Shown one piece after another: positions 10,379-20,370 of a stretch of 26,229 nt of DNA. Made by a program: the position numbers and the translations under genes. Source of the stretch: Hymenopellis radicata (Eukaryota; Basidiomycota; Agaricomycetes; Agaricales; Physalacriaceae); contig JADNRX010000701.1 of the NCBI GenBank assembly GCA_015501595.1, positions 1 to 26,229 on the forward strand, read 5' to 3'. Position 1 is the first letter of the stretch; each line of letters starts with the position of its first letter. Under the pieces are notes generated by a model. The model did not search any database and was not told the DNA's origin. It saw only the letters and a list, made by a program, of their open reading frames with translations.

Positions 10379-10855
10379 GGCCTGCGGCGCGTAGTGTTAG
10401 TCGTATCGGGAATCCGCATGTCAACCAGAACACACCGATTGGCCCAATTTTGCTTGCAATGCCCTCCTTAAGTCTCTATTTTCGGTGTCCAAGACTAGCA
10501 CTCGATTCGCCAATTCCACGTTTTGCACCTTCGCAGTGAACGCCTGGACTGATGGCGCACCCCATGATGATCTTAATGTTTTTCGGCATGAGGATAAATA
10601 GCATAAGACCCCATAACGGATACTATTGTACTTCTACATTGATGCGAGGAAAACGATAACTCGAAAACGAAGTAGGTATGTGAGCGAAAAAGTACAATAA
10701 TACACGTGTACGACACGGCGAAAGAAGATTATTTCTTCAAGATGGTATATATCAACCCCTGCAAGTCGACTATAAATCAAGAGATGCGCAGGGATCAGAT
10801 AGTGTACTCACAAGAAATGTTTTGTTGATATTGCGTGATGTGGAGAGTCGGTACC
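10379..10855. other. Intergenic stretch, nothing recognised
   Basis: About 480 bases between the MITE-like element and the stop codon of the zinc-finger gene. Short open frames only. No repeat, RNA gene or exon could be supported. The right half is probably the 3' untranslated region of the zinc-finger gene. Confidence 0.5.
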
Positions 10856-12332
10856 TCATGACGACTTTAGTACGCGAGCTTTCGGCGGCGACGCTGATGA
10901 TGGCTCTGCCATCTGCGCCTCTTTTCGATTGCGCCTGTTCCGCTTCCCACACGCTTTACTACTGCGCTCATGTCGCCGGCGGCTCTCTGCACATGAGAAG
11001 TCAGCCCCGCAGTGCTTACACCGCTTCGACTTGTCGTGGGCGGTCGACGATTTGATGTGTCGCTCGACGTCGTTGCGGCGCGCGAACGTCTTGGTGCATC
11101 CAGGAACAGAGCACGGGTAGAGATTGGCGAGTTTCCGCCCGGGGTAGGCCCAATCGTCCAGGCCCAAACTCTTCGTGGTCCGTGGTGACGACTTGAGCTC
11201 GTCGCCCTCGCCCTCACTGTCCTCTTCCTCCTTTTCTTCGGATTTAAGCTGCACCTTTTGGGTGGCGATCCGTGCACGTCGTGGACGACCTGACTGAGAC
11301 AAAGATGCCTCTGGTTCTGGTTTGGAACGACACGGAGGCTTGAATATAGGTGCGGAAACGGCGGACGAGCCGGGACCGCGAGTGACACGGCACGAGAGAG
11401 CAGGCGTAGTGCTGTAGTCGGAGCCTGTGTCCTGTGAAGACTGGTGCGGAGCAGGGAGTAGGTCAGATGGAGTCAACGACAGGGCGTCCTAGGGCGGTAT
11501 GAGGCTAGAGTCCTCGTTTGAGCCAACTATTTTTAGCTTACCTTCTCATCGTTGCGCTTTCTCTTCAAGTCTCTGGTTGTCCGAGGTGCATCCAGTGTAT
11601 CATCTTCTGATATAGAAGATAATTGACGGGATACGCTTTGTTTGTGATGTCGTTGCAATAATTCAAAGTCGTGAGCGAAAGGATCGTCATTGTCGCTTTC
11701 GTCAAGACCGCTGCATTCCGGCAGATAACCTTCTTGCGGCAGCGGCGGCTGTTCTTCCGCACAAGTGGGGCTCGGTGCCTCGACCTTCATTTCCTGCATG
11801 GAATATGTAAGAGACAAGGATTGGCTAGGACCACTTACCTGAACAGAACTCTCCATGCGAGATGACCTGGGCTTGGACTTGGAGGCAATGGGCACTTCAG
11901 CAGAGAGAGACAGCCGAGGAATACGTTTAGTTCTGTCTGCTGTAGTGCGATCCGACGGAAGAATCGAAGCTCGGGAATCAGTCTAAGCATTGTTGTTCAA
12001 TATGTCGGTACACCTCATTGGAAGATAGCATACTGGCTCCTGGTCAACAATTGTCTATAGTGTTCAATCGGCAATCAATGAACTTCCGAAAAACAAGTCC
12101 AACTTGCCTGTGCAGACAAAGCTAATTCCAACTTCTCAGACAGTTCCTGGTTGGTCCTCTTTAAATCGTCGTTTTCAGAGTCGAGGGCAAGCAATTGATT
12201 CGACATTTCGGTATTCCTCGTCCGTTCCTTTTGGATTTGAGACACATATTGATTCCTCCCAGCAAGGATCTCGTCCCGGTCCTTCTTGAGGCGCGCGTTT
12301 TCCCGTCGCAGTCGCTCCAGTTCAGCCTCCAT
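10856..12332 (-). CDS. Coiled-coil protein with two C-terminal zinc fingers
   Basis: Five exons (12332-12104, 12039-12014, 11982-11839, 11793-11542, 11488-10856) join in phase to 427 residues. Residues 1-75 form a strong, charged coiled coil (ELERLRRENARLKKDRDEI). The middle is Ser/Pro/acid-rich with a KRKR patch near 210. Near the C-terminus a classic C2H2 finger uses Cys343, Cys348, His361 and His368 (PCSVPGCTKTF). A second finger uses Cys374, Cys377, His390 and probably Cys397, a CCHC variant. A basic tail follows. The make-up suggests a nuclear, dimeric DNA-binding protein, perhaps a transcription regulator; targets are unknown. The intron between the second and third exons is only 31 nt, unusually short. 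The ATG at 12332 opens directly into the coiled coil and no earlier in-frame start is convincing. Confidence 0.78.
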
Positions 12333-12644
12333 TGTGGTCGTGGTTTTTGGCCAAAGGCCGTTACCTCCGAATTCAACCCAAATAGGAAACTATGCCACAT
12401 GTCCTGAATCGCGCCTTGTACCGATACCACCATCATCGGCTGAGGAACTCGCTCCCTTCCTCCGTCAAGCACTGCGTATAACGATGACGGATAGCCGCAT
12501 TTTTCTGGGTGCATTCGCTAGCACGGACAAGCCTCTCAACATCTATTACTTCTGCTGTCGTTCCGCCCCATTCTACACGACCGTCTAGTCCATCGCCGAA
12601 ACACCATCTTCTAAGGAGTCAATGATGGCATTGACGATACACAG
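12333..12644. other. Upstream region between divergent genes, nothing certain
   Basis: This stretch holds the presumed promoter of the minus-strand zinc-finger gene. A plus-strand frame near 12482-12588 (MTDSRIFLGAF...) might be a first exon for the fragment at 12645-12911, but I found no splice pair that joins them cleanly. Confidence 0.35.
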
Positions 12645-12911
12645 GCCCCCGCGATGCAATCAAGGCTACGTTTATTCGCGTTTGTGATGTTGTAAGAGAC
12701 GGTCCTATCATCCTCTACCGGCGACCGCAATGGTAAGTACATCTTTTCTGTTTTCCCCTTTGCAACTCAATTTTTCTCTAGGGTATCCTCGACGATGCAG
12801 AGGCTGTCTTTCACCACCCACCACGGTGCCAAAGTAGAATATTTCGACAACAACGCCGACATGAACCGGCACTGGCCTAAAATTTGTCCTCAAGCTGTCG
12901 AGTCTGCCTAG
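12645..12911 (+). CDS. Small two-exon gene or fragment, unknown function
   Basis: Two exons, 12645-12732 and 12782-12911, are separated by a 49-nt intron with GTAAGT and CTCTAG borders and agreeing phase. They encode about 71 residues containing FIRVCDVVRDGPIILYRRPQ and a C-terminal part with THHGAKVEYFDNNADMNRHW, ending at TAG 12909-12911. The upstream border is a possible acceptor (ACACAG) at 12644, since stops close the frame before it. No ATG starts the frame, so a first exon must lie upstream or be lost. I recognise no family. The clean intron and amino-acid make-up favour real coding sequence over chance. Confidence 0.4.
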
Positions 12912-13111
12912 GGAAGACTGCCCTCGAATGAACCTGCAACAAGGAAAGGAACCATCGAACTTGACTTGATCCCGCAAAGCATCGAGATCTGGGAATATAG
13001 CGACCAAGCCAGGCTACCTTGGTGAGATTTTGGCGAATTGCGACATCTTCTAGTCTATCATCGTCATCATTGTCCACTCCTTGCTTCAAAAGCTCTGTAT
13101 CCTGAACCACC

Positions 13112-14526
13112 ATGACCCCGAAGCGCATCATAGTTATCGGCGGCGGACCCGCTGGGCTCGTGTCGCTGCGAAATCTCACTGATCGAGGCCAATTCGAGCG
13201 CGTCGAGCTCGTCGAGCGAAGGGACGACGTTGGCGGTGTATGGTGAGTTCAATCGCGCCGTTTTTTCGCAACGAAAAGCTCAAGGGAGTCGCAGGTACTT
13301 GGACGACCCCAAGGAAGGCGACACGAAGCCCCGATGGCCGTCGCCGGCGTATCCTGGTCTGGTGGGGAACGTCCTCCCCGAGTTTCTCTCCTTCTCCCAC
13401 TTTCCATTTCCCGAGCCGCCGTCTACACCTCATCAACCGTTCCCTACTCTTGTGGAGACTTATGACTACCTTCGGGCATTCGCAGACCGCTACCTGAAGA
13501 GCGGCCATCTCAGGCTGAACACGGAAATCACATCTGTCGATGAACTTCCAGACGGCGCTGGCTGGAAAGTCAGCTTCAACGACTGGAATGCTGGTGGAGA
13601 ATCTCGTCAAGAGACCTGGGACGCAGTTGTTGTGGCCGTTGGATGGCACGACAACCTGGTTTGGCCAGAGACGGAGGGTCTTGAAGAGCTCAAGGCACGG
13701 AACCTTGCCATTCACGCGAAATGGTGGAGAGGAGCGAAAGGTTACGAGGGAAAGGTATGCTCGCGCCATCTACGACGTCCCAGCATCTAATCATCAGTCA
13801 GCGCGCTCTGGTTATTGGGAATGCTAATTCCTCGAACGATATTGCTGCCCAACTAGCGCCCGTCGCCCAAGACCCGGTGTACCGCAGTATTCGACGCCCC
13901 TCTTTCCCCAGATTCCCTAATCTTCCCGACGAGCGTATCAAGGACGTGGCGCCAGTCGTCAAGTACGCGTTCGCACAGGATGACAAGGTCGCTGCGACGC
14001 TGAAAGATGGTACCATTATATCCGATATCGATATAGTGTTCATCGGCACCGGATACGCCCCATATCCCAAGTTCGTGCACCTCCACATCGTATCCCGTCG
14101 CTGCATCGCTACATCCTGAATGCGCACAACCCCAGTCTCGCGTTCGTCTGCTCCGCGCTGTCGTACACCGCGTTCACCATCAGCGACCTGCAGAGCACGT
14201 GGCTCGCGCTGGCGTGGCGTGGAGAGATTGCGTACCCGCCAACGGCGGCAGAGCGGCTTGTGTTTGAGCGGGATCGCTTGGAGGCGATAGCTGAGTCGGT
14301 GGCGGCGCTGGATAATCCTTCGGCGCTGTTCGTGTATGGAGTGCTTGGAGCGTATGAGGAGGAATATGCGATTGGGCTCAAGGAGGACGTGGTTAGAGCG
14401 CGTCCCGAGTTGGGGGATGTGCTCCCGGAATGGAGCGAGGCGAGGACGAAGCATCGGGAGGCGATGTATGCTGTCAGGTTCAAGTCGTTGGAGTGGACGC
14501 GGGATCACAATGAAGTTGAGCGTTAG
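13112..14526 (+). CDS. Flavin-containing monooxygenase-like enzyme, one frameshift
   Basis: Exons 13112-13242, 13295-13754 and 13802-14526. The N-terminus has the FAD-binding IVIGGGPAGL motif (residues 6-15), followed by an ERRDDVGGVW segment typical of the family. AKWWRGAKGYEGK occupies the place of the FMO fingerprint. The second nucleotide-binding motif is ALVIGNANSSNDIA, where many relatives have GNSASG. FIGTGY precedes the C-terminal domain. Such enzymes use NADPH and oxygen to oxidise N- or S-containing or other soft nucleophiles; the substrate here is unknown. At about 14085-14098 the frame changes: the PYPKFVHLH end and the following IPSLHRYILNAHNPSLAFV are in different frames, consistent with one lost base. 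The remaining C-terminal part to the TAG at 14526 is well conserved in character. It is either a sequencing error or a recently broken gene. Confidence 0.75.
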
Positions 14527-14577
14527 TTAGATTTTAGGTATTGGGGATATACATATGACTGTGATTCTTTTGGTGCG

Positions 14578-15172
14578 TACTCACCAGATGTGTGGGGCTA
14601 AACTAACATCAAGGGTTTAGGCAAGTTTGTGGAAGGGGTTGGGGGACCTCTGCTAGTGTGCGTCGGAAGAGTGGCGGAGCGTTCAACGGTACCATAGTGT
14701 CCTCGGAGACGCGTCGACATCGGATAACGAGTTGTTGTACACTGTGTCCGTCGACTGCAGACCTCATTAGGCCTGTGAAGCTTCTTTTCTCAGCCCTTGA
14801 AGTGTCCGAGGCGCGTTCCCAGGCAGGAGAGACCCATAATTCACAAATCGCGGGGGCTCTTGTGGAGTCAGAGTGCGTAAATAACGTCGATGCCATCACG
14901 GCCGACTGGTTTGTTCCGCCGATGTCGCGGCGAAACAAGGCGCGTTGGTGGTCCTTGTGGATGGTGGTTGATTTGTGACCTCCAGAGTCATGACTGCGTT
15001 AGCGTATTTGATCTTCTACTCTGCTTTGAAAGGAAGGGTAGAGTCTCAGTAACCTGTCATTTCTGTGTATAATGGTGCTTCAAGCTTCAGGATGCGCAAG
15101 GTAACAGATTCAAAACCAATAGCGAGTCCCTGCAAACATCATTCTCTAAATTCCGTGCTGGATTCTATCCAC
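14578..15172 (+). repeat. Left copy of ~600 bp repeat, block order Y-X
   Basis: This segment is homologous to 16436-17036 on the opposite strand, with clear similarity including many identical runs such as the GGTGGTTGATTTGTGACCTC motif near 14963. Two blocks can be defined: Y, about 14578-15024, and X, about 15025-15172. Here Y precedes X with the junction near 15024. No coding sequence is convincing and no terminal repeats or target duplications were found. Confidence 0.82.
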
Positions 15173-15294
15173 GTGTACAAGCGGTTCTGCGCCACATGTG
15201 TCACGATGATCGCGGAAGTCACGCTACTTCCTTCGTTTCTTTGCTCTACACCACCATCACTCTTTTTTCAATTTCGCTCTTTTTCTAGTCCAAC

Positions 15295-16159
15295 ATGAAG
15301 ACTTTGAAGGACTTTCTTGGTGCGCGACGTGGACGGAAATCCAAGGAGTCTTCTAGCCGCGACTCTGCTCGCTTCAAATCCAGTTCGCCCCCAGTCATTA
15401 TCTCGCCTTCCGCTATCTTGGTCGTCTCGACGCCACGCTCGTCGCCCATGCCTCGCTTGTCGCCCATGCTCTCGCCGTCGCCTCAGCCGTCGGACTGGCA
15501 GTCACGCATCCATGCGCTAGAACGGGAGAATGAGAGGCTGAAGAAGGAAGCAGTCGTGCGCGATGAAAACTTGAAGCGGTTGCAGAGGTCTTACAATGAA
15601 CTGCTGAGGCACAAATCCCCAGCACCGCAGAGACGAGTCAAGAAACAGGTAAGAAAGCCCTTGATTGTTTGCTTGACTTGGTTATCGATTTATCTATATA
15701 CAGCCGTCCAAAGCCCGGATTACCGTCTACCAGGACGCAACTGCCAACTCGAAATTCACTCCTTCATCCACTCGCTTTGTTTCTCGCATACCCGTCAGAG
15801 CGCTCGGTCGCTCAGCCCTTCCTTCGAAAGTAACGCCTCTTCGGCTCTCAGACAGCAAACATCTTACCCCTACTCCGACCCGCTCTACTCCTCCGTCTAC
15901 CCGTCGATCCACGCCTTCTCGTGAGATCGGCACTCCGACGCCTGCAGGACGTACTGGAAAGCAGTCCATAACGTTGCTTAAACCCCAGCGCTCTGTTTCG
16001 TCCATCAAGGCAAGATCACCCGCAAGACGCGCTTCGCCTCTCGCTGTCCTCCGCCCAAACCTCCCAGCTCCTACTGTACCTCTCTCGCAGAAGGCGACGC
16101 GTCACAGCACGCATGATTGCAAAGGGAAGGAGAACGGTGTGCGGCGGACGTGGGTATAG
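15295..16159 (+). CDS. Ser/Pro-rich basic protein with short coiled coil
   Basis: Two exons, 15295-15648 and 15704-16159, with GTAAGA...TATACAG borders and phase 0, encode 269 residues. Residues 1-70 are basic then Ser/Pro-rich (SPMPRLSPMLSPSPQPSD). A coiled coil covers about 75-112 (RIHALERENERLKKE). The rest is disordered, with many S/T-P sites and Arg/Lys, including TPTPTRSTPPSTRRSTPSR, and ends in GKENGVRRTWV. The profile resembles cytoskeleton- or chromatin-associated adaptors regulated by proline-directed kinases, but I recognise no family. Its coiled coil resembles in style that of the zinc-finger protein at 12332-10856; this may be convergence. It is the only gene between the two copies of the ~600 bp repeat. 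Confidence 0.72.
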
Positions 16160-16435
16160 AGTACTGCCAGTGAGAAATCGTTTGATACGGGTGATACCTA
16201 TTCACAGAATATCTTCCAGTATCAATGGATATCAGCCTGTATCAGAAATCTGCCGGAATATTATTACATGATTGAAAAAAATTGACGCCACAGTGAGCTT
16301 AATATCAAGAAGCGGCGCTCGGCGGTCTGCTCGTTGTAAGGCTTGCGTTGGTATTGAACATCTTCGACAGTCTGGATCACTTACCGTCCCTATAATTCCG
16401 GGATGAAAAGGCGTTTGCGTCATGTTAGGACTAGT

Positions 16436-17036
16436 CTCCTCAAGCACAGTAGAAGAGCAAATACGATAGGGTCAAGTACACAGCCATGATGGAGGTCACA
16501 AATCAACCACCATCCCCAAGGATCACCAACGCGCCTGGCGCGGCGACATCGGCGGAATATTAAACCAGTCAGTCGCGATGGCATCGACGTTATTTGCATC
16601 GTGATTTGTGAATTATGTTCTGTCGTATCTCTCGTGCTTGGGAACGCGCCTCGGACACTTCAAGGGTTGAAAAAGGAAGCGTCACAGGCCTAAGGAGGTC
16701 TGCGTTCGTAGTCTGTGCTCGACGGACATGTGGTTATCCTATGTCGACGCGCTATGGCACCGTTGAACGCTCCTTCACTCTTCCGACGCAGCACAAGTCC
16801 AAATACCCAAACTCCTTCTACAAACTGGCCTGAACCCTTGAAAAGCCTGCCACACATCCGGAACTATACTTGCGTGGATAGAATCCAGCACGGAATTTAG
16901 AAAATGTTTGTTTGCATGGAGTCACTATCGCTTTTGAATCTGTTACATTTCTGAAGAGGCCTGAAGCTTGAAGAGCCATTATACACAGAAACGACAGTTT
17001 ACCGAAACTCTACCCTTCCTTTCAAAATTCCCAAAG
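16436..17036 (-). repeat. Right copy of ~600 bp repeat, inverted and block-permuted
   Basis: The reverse complement matches 14578-15172, but in plus coordinates block Y' (about 16436-16862) comes first and X' (about 16870-17036) second. A plain inversion would give X' then Y'. The junction here joins the start of Y to the end of X (CCACACATCC next to CGTGGATAGAATCC), whereas the left copy joins the end of Y to the start of X. The copies have diverged by substitutions and small indels. Confidence 0.8.
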
Positions 17037-17278
17037 ACTTTGGTATACAATTTGTTGGTATTTTCCAAGTGTATATATACTGGTATCATACTGCAGAGAT
17101 CCTATAAGCCCAACGCTCAATCAACATCTCGGCCAGCAACACCTCTGACTGCATGTAGTCGACGTTACTCGCGACCTCAAGCGGCGGGAGTCAACGTTAC
17201 CTGATGACCATCGCAAGCAGGAATAGTACACAGAAGCGCACAAGCATCATCAAGAACCTTCCAACATCCACTCCGCAT

Positions 17279-19236
17279 TCATGACTTGCCTGAACTCTTC
17301 TGTGCCCGCTCGGCCATCTCCTTCTTAACCCACCCCGCGGCACCGTCGACCGCTGCGACGGGGCGCAGCTTGTGGGTCATCAAGTACCCTTGAAGACTCG
17401 CCATCGAAAACTCGCGCTCGGGAATCACGTCCGCAAAGGCATCAGCGAGCTTCTCGACCTGGCGCCTTGAAATCTTGGGTCCCTGACTGCTGTGACGGCT
17501 ACCCACGAATGTGATGGAGGACGCGGCAGAGAAGAGTGGGGAATCACTGGCAGGAGATGAAGGTGCCGAATCGCCCGCCTCTGATGCAGTCTTTGAACAA
17601 TAACCCGAATCCTGCTCGTCGTCCTGGTCCTCGTCGTCGTCGTCGACCTTCTTTGGAATATAGAAGCGCTTGAACAGTTCCCGGGTCTGGTATTTGCTGG
17701 AGAGCTTGAACTCGACGTGGATGTCCATGCGCCCAGGGCGACAGAGTGCAGCATCGAGTGAGGTGTACTTGTTGGTTGTAGCGAAGAGGATACGTCCTTC
17801 CTGAGCACCGATTCCGTCCAGCGCGTTGAGCAAGCCGCTGAGACTGACCCTGCGATACATTGTCAGTTTACAGCATCAACAGTAAAAGCAAACTACGCAC
17901 CTGCTCGTCACTGGAGGAGGAGGATTTGAAGATTTCTTCTTCTCCTTGCCATCCTCAGAATCCCCGTCATCTTCATCCCTATTAAGGGTGCGCGTAAACG
18001 CAGCGTCGATGTCCTCCATAAGCGCAATGCACCGTTCCGGAAGCTCGTTGATGAGTTCGTCCAATGAAGAGTCATCCAAACCCGCGCGGGAAAGCGATAT
18101 AATGTAGATGTCAAGATTGAGCTCGCCTGCCAGACTGTGGATGATGGAAGTCTTGCCCGCGCCAGGAACACCGTGCTGCAATACTATAAGTACCAGCGAT
18201 AGACGGACATTGCGAGGGAACTCACGAGAAGATATCCGCGCCGGAAAGGAATGCCCCGCTCACAGTACCAATCTTTGCTCTTCAAAAAGTCCTGTGCGTC
18301 CTCCAGAAGAAGCTCCTTCATTCCCGGGTCCAGAATGATAGAATCCAAGCTGCGCTTCGCACGATTAGAGACCGTTCGCCAATTGTTGGAACTATGGATC
18401 TTCGTAAATTCAAAACTAGAGCAATCTCATTTGACCACCAACCTATCAGAAGCGTAGACAGTCACGGAGTGCTCTTGAGCCTCGATATACGCCTTGCGAG
18501 CTTCTTGAAGTAGTCCCAATAAGATAGAATGATGCCGAGCAAGAATGCTAAGACAGATGTTAGTACTTCATATACATCGCGAGCGAGACAGATATACGTA
18601 CCTGATATGAAGAGTCTTATTGCCTCGACCCCATGCAGTTGCTTCGCGCTCCGAGCGTGTGATAGTCATGTAATGCCTCTTATACCACAGAGAATAGGTC
18701 GTGGATAAGGAGGGGAGATAAGTCAACTTTCGCGACGTGTCGTCGTCATTGCTCAAGCCTGGCATATTTGGACCGATAAGTTCAATCGCGCTCGCATTGA
18801 CGCCGTAGGAGTGAGTCGTGATTTCGACATTGCGCGCTTTAGCCCAAGAAGGCTGCTTTGAGAGCCACACCATCATCCATTCTATGATTCGAGTCTGAGT
18901 AAAGGGTTATATAACACGAGAGGATAACTCACCGTAGCACGAGTTGTCCTCGTCAAACGACGCGTGCAGATAGAACGACTCCAAGATAGTGCTATACGAG
19001 CTGGAGAAGAGACGACGGCAAGTTTCGAAGAAGCCACCAATAACGATGAACTTCACCCAGTCTCCTAAAGCCGAGAGCGACGCCAAGAGTGTCATCAACG
19101 AGGACAAGTCGGTGGGGAAGGAGAGTGGCACGGGAGACGCAGTCGGCGTCATCGTCGCGTTGACGGCATCACCAAAGGTGCCGTTGTTGAGAAGAGGCGC
19201 GAGGCCCGTAAGGATTTGTTGCAAGTAGGCCGCCAT
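17279..19236 (-). CDS. BCS1-like AAA ATPase
   Basis: Exons: 19236-18933, 18881-18602, 18547-18443, 18415-18226, 18175-17901 and 17849-17279. They join in phase to 574 residues. A hydrophobic segment near residues 45-65 (WVKFIVIGGFF) is the likely single membrane anchor, followed by a BCS1_N-type region. The AAA module has Walker A GVPGAGKTS (Lys301), Walker B ALMEDIDAAF (Glu347, Asp348), the sensor stretch LFATTNKY and the RPGRMD arginine region (Arg422/425). An Asp-rich, Ser-rich insert (DDDDEDQDDEQDS) sits in the C-terminal part. Yeast Bcs1 sits in the inner mitochondrial membrane and translocates the folded Rieske protein. Fungi of this group have many BCS1 paralogues of unknown role, and this acid-rich, divergent member need not be the orthologue. 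The third intron would be only 27 nt (18442-18416), which is suspicious. The ATG at 19236 is the only one in frame before the membrane segment. Confidence 0.87.
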
Positions 19237-20370
19237 TTTGGTTGGGGGCAAGAAGGAGGAAAGGGTGGAGGTCTAAGCACACACTCGACGATCGATGGGT
19301 ATCGATAACGAGGGAAATGATGAACGGGAGTGGGACACTCCGAATGATGAGGAACCCATGCTTTGTTGGATGCCCAATATAAAGCTGCAAAGAGTCAGGG
19401 TGCATCAACTAATTGTCATCGGTACGTACAGGAGGCGCGCGTTCGAGTCAGAAGTCAAATTGCTGACGCGTGGTTGGCACCGCCCTGTCGAGCGGTCACG
19501 GAATTAGTTTTGTTGGAAAGGAATACCACTGCCTTACTTTGTCTCGACTTTGTCTATCGCCTCCCAGTCAGGACCTGCATATAACCTCATATAGCTCGAG
19601 AGGCCCCAATCACGGACGCGAATAGGATGATTGATACTGCCTTGAGTGCGGAGCTAAGTTTTCGAATCCTGCACGCTTGACTCAGAACGCGGCTCCGGCA
19701 CTGCCAGGGCACTGCATACAAGCTTTTAGGATTTACACGAGCAAAAAGAGGGAATAGCAGCACCATTTCGCGCATTGCTGGACCCGAAATGGGCGGCGCT
19801 TGCCAATACGATCTATGTCAACTCTGCGTCGGTGCCGGCACTGTTGTAGTCTCGAACCAACCGCTCGATGCCAGCTTTTTGAAGGCCTGTTGATGGCCCG
19901 ACGCCGGAACAACGATCTGAGCGGCTGGTGTCGAGTCTAGCTCTGGTGGTTTTCCGTTTCTTGCAAACACGCCATTCACAAGATACTTTCTCGTGAATAA
20001 TAGGATTCCTGTAATTGGAGAATCGGTAATACAGTAGTTTGAAGCTACCATTTGCCTGGTGAATGATTTCTGCCAAATTTCTGCGGGACGTTTGTATAGG
20101 CGGCCCGAATACTGAACGAATGGTGATGGGAAAGAAGAACAGAACAAATCAAACAAGTCGACATGATGGTTTGTGGACAAGCTGCTAGTCTGCCACGTGG
20201 TGAGACCAGTCGTCCTTCTTGCTTGCTTGAATGTCGGCGCGCGTACATAGTCTATACTGGCATCCAATTCCTACAATGCTGAAATTTAGCAGCGCGTCCC
20301 TGGGTACCGGATGAAAGCTCTAGAAGCTTTCAACTACTCCATGCGTGGGACAATGCCACCATCAGTAGGC
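19237..20370. other. Intergenic stretch with one weak minus-strand open frame
   Basis: Just over 1.1 kb separates the BCS1-like gene from the right arm of the inverted duplication. The one open frame of note is on the minus strand at 20267-19818 (about 149 codons, with KSFTRQMVASNYCITDSP and KYLVNGVFARNGKPPEL). It lacks an ATG near its start and is preceded by a possible acceptor TTGTAG. It could be an exon whose 5' part was cut off by the duplication boundary at about 20370, or chance. Nothing else is supported. Confidence 0.3.

Noticed and set aside
14578..17036. Pair of long terminal repeats of a retrotransposon flanking 15295-16159
   Set aside because: LTRs are direct repeats, whereas these copies are inverted and permuted. 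No reverse transcriptase, integrase, primer-binding site or TG...CA ends were seen.
18108..18457. Plus-strand open frames over the BCS1-like gene
   Set aside because: They are antisense shadows of the AAA domain; the minus strand carries the Walker motifs and agreeing splice sites.
19430..19680. tRNA-like T-arm motifs (GTTCGAGTC near 19440, TTCGAATCC near 19660)
   Set aside because: No matching acceptor stem, D-arm or anticodon arm could be built around either.
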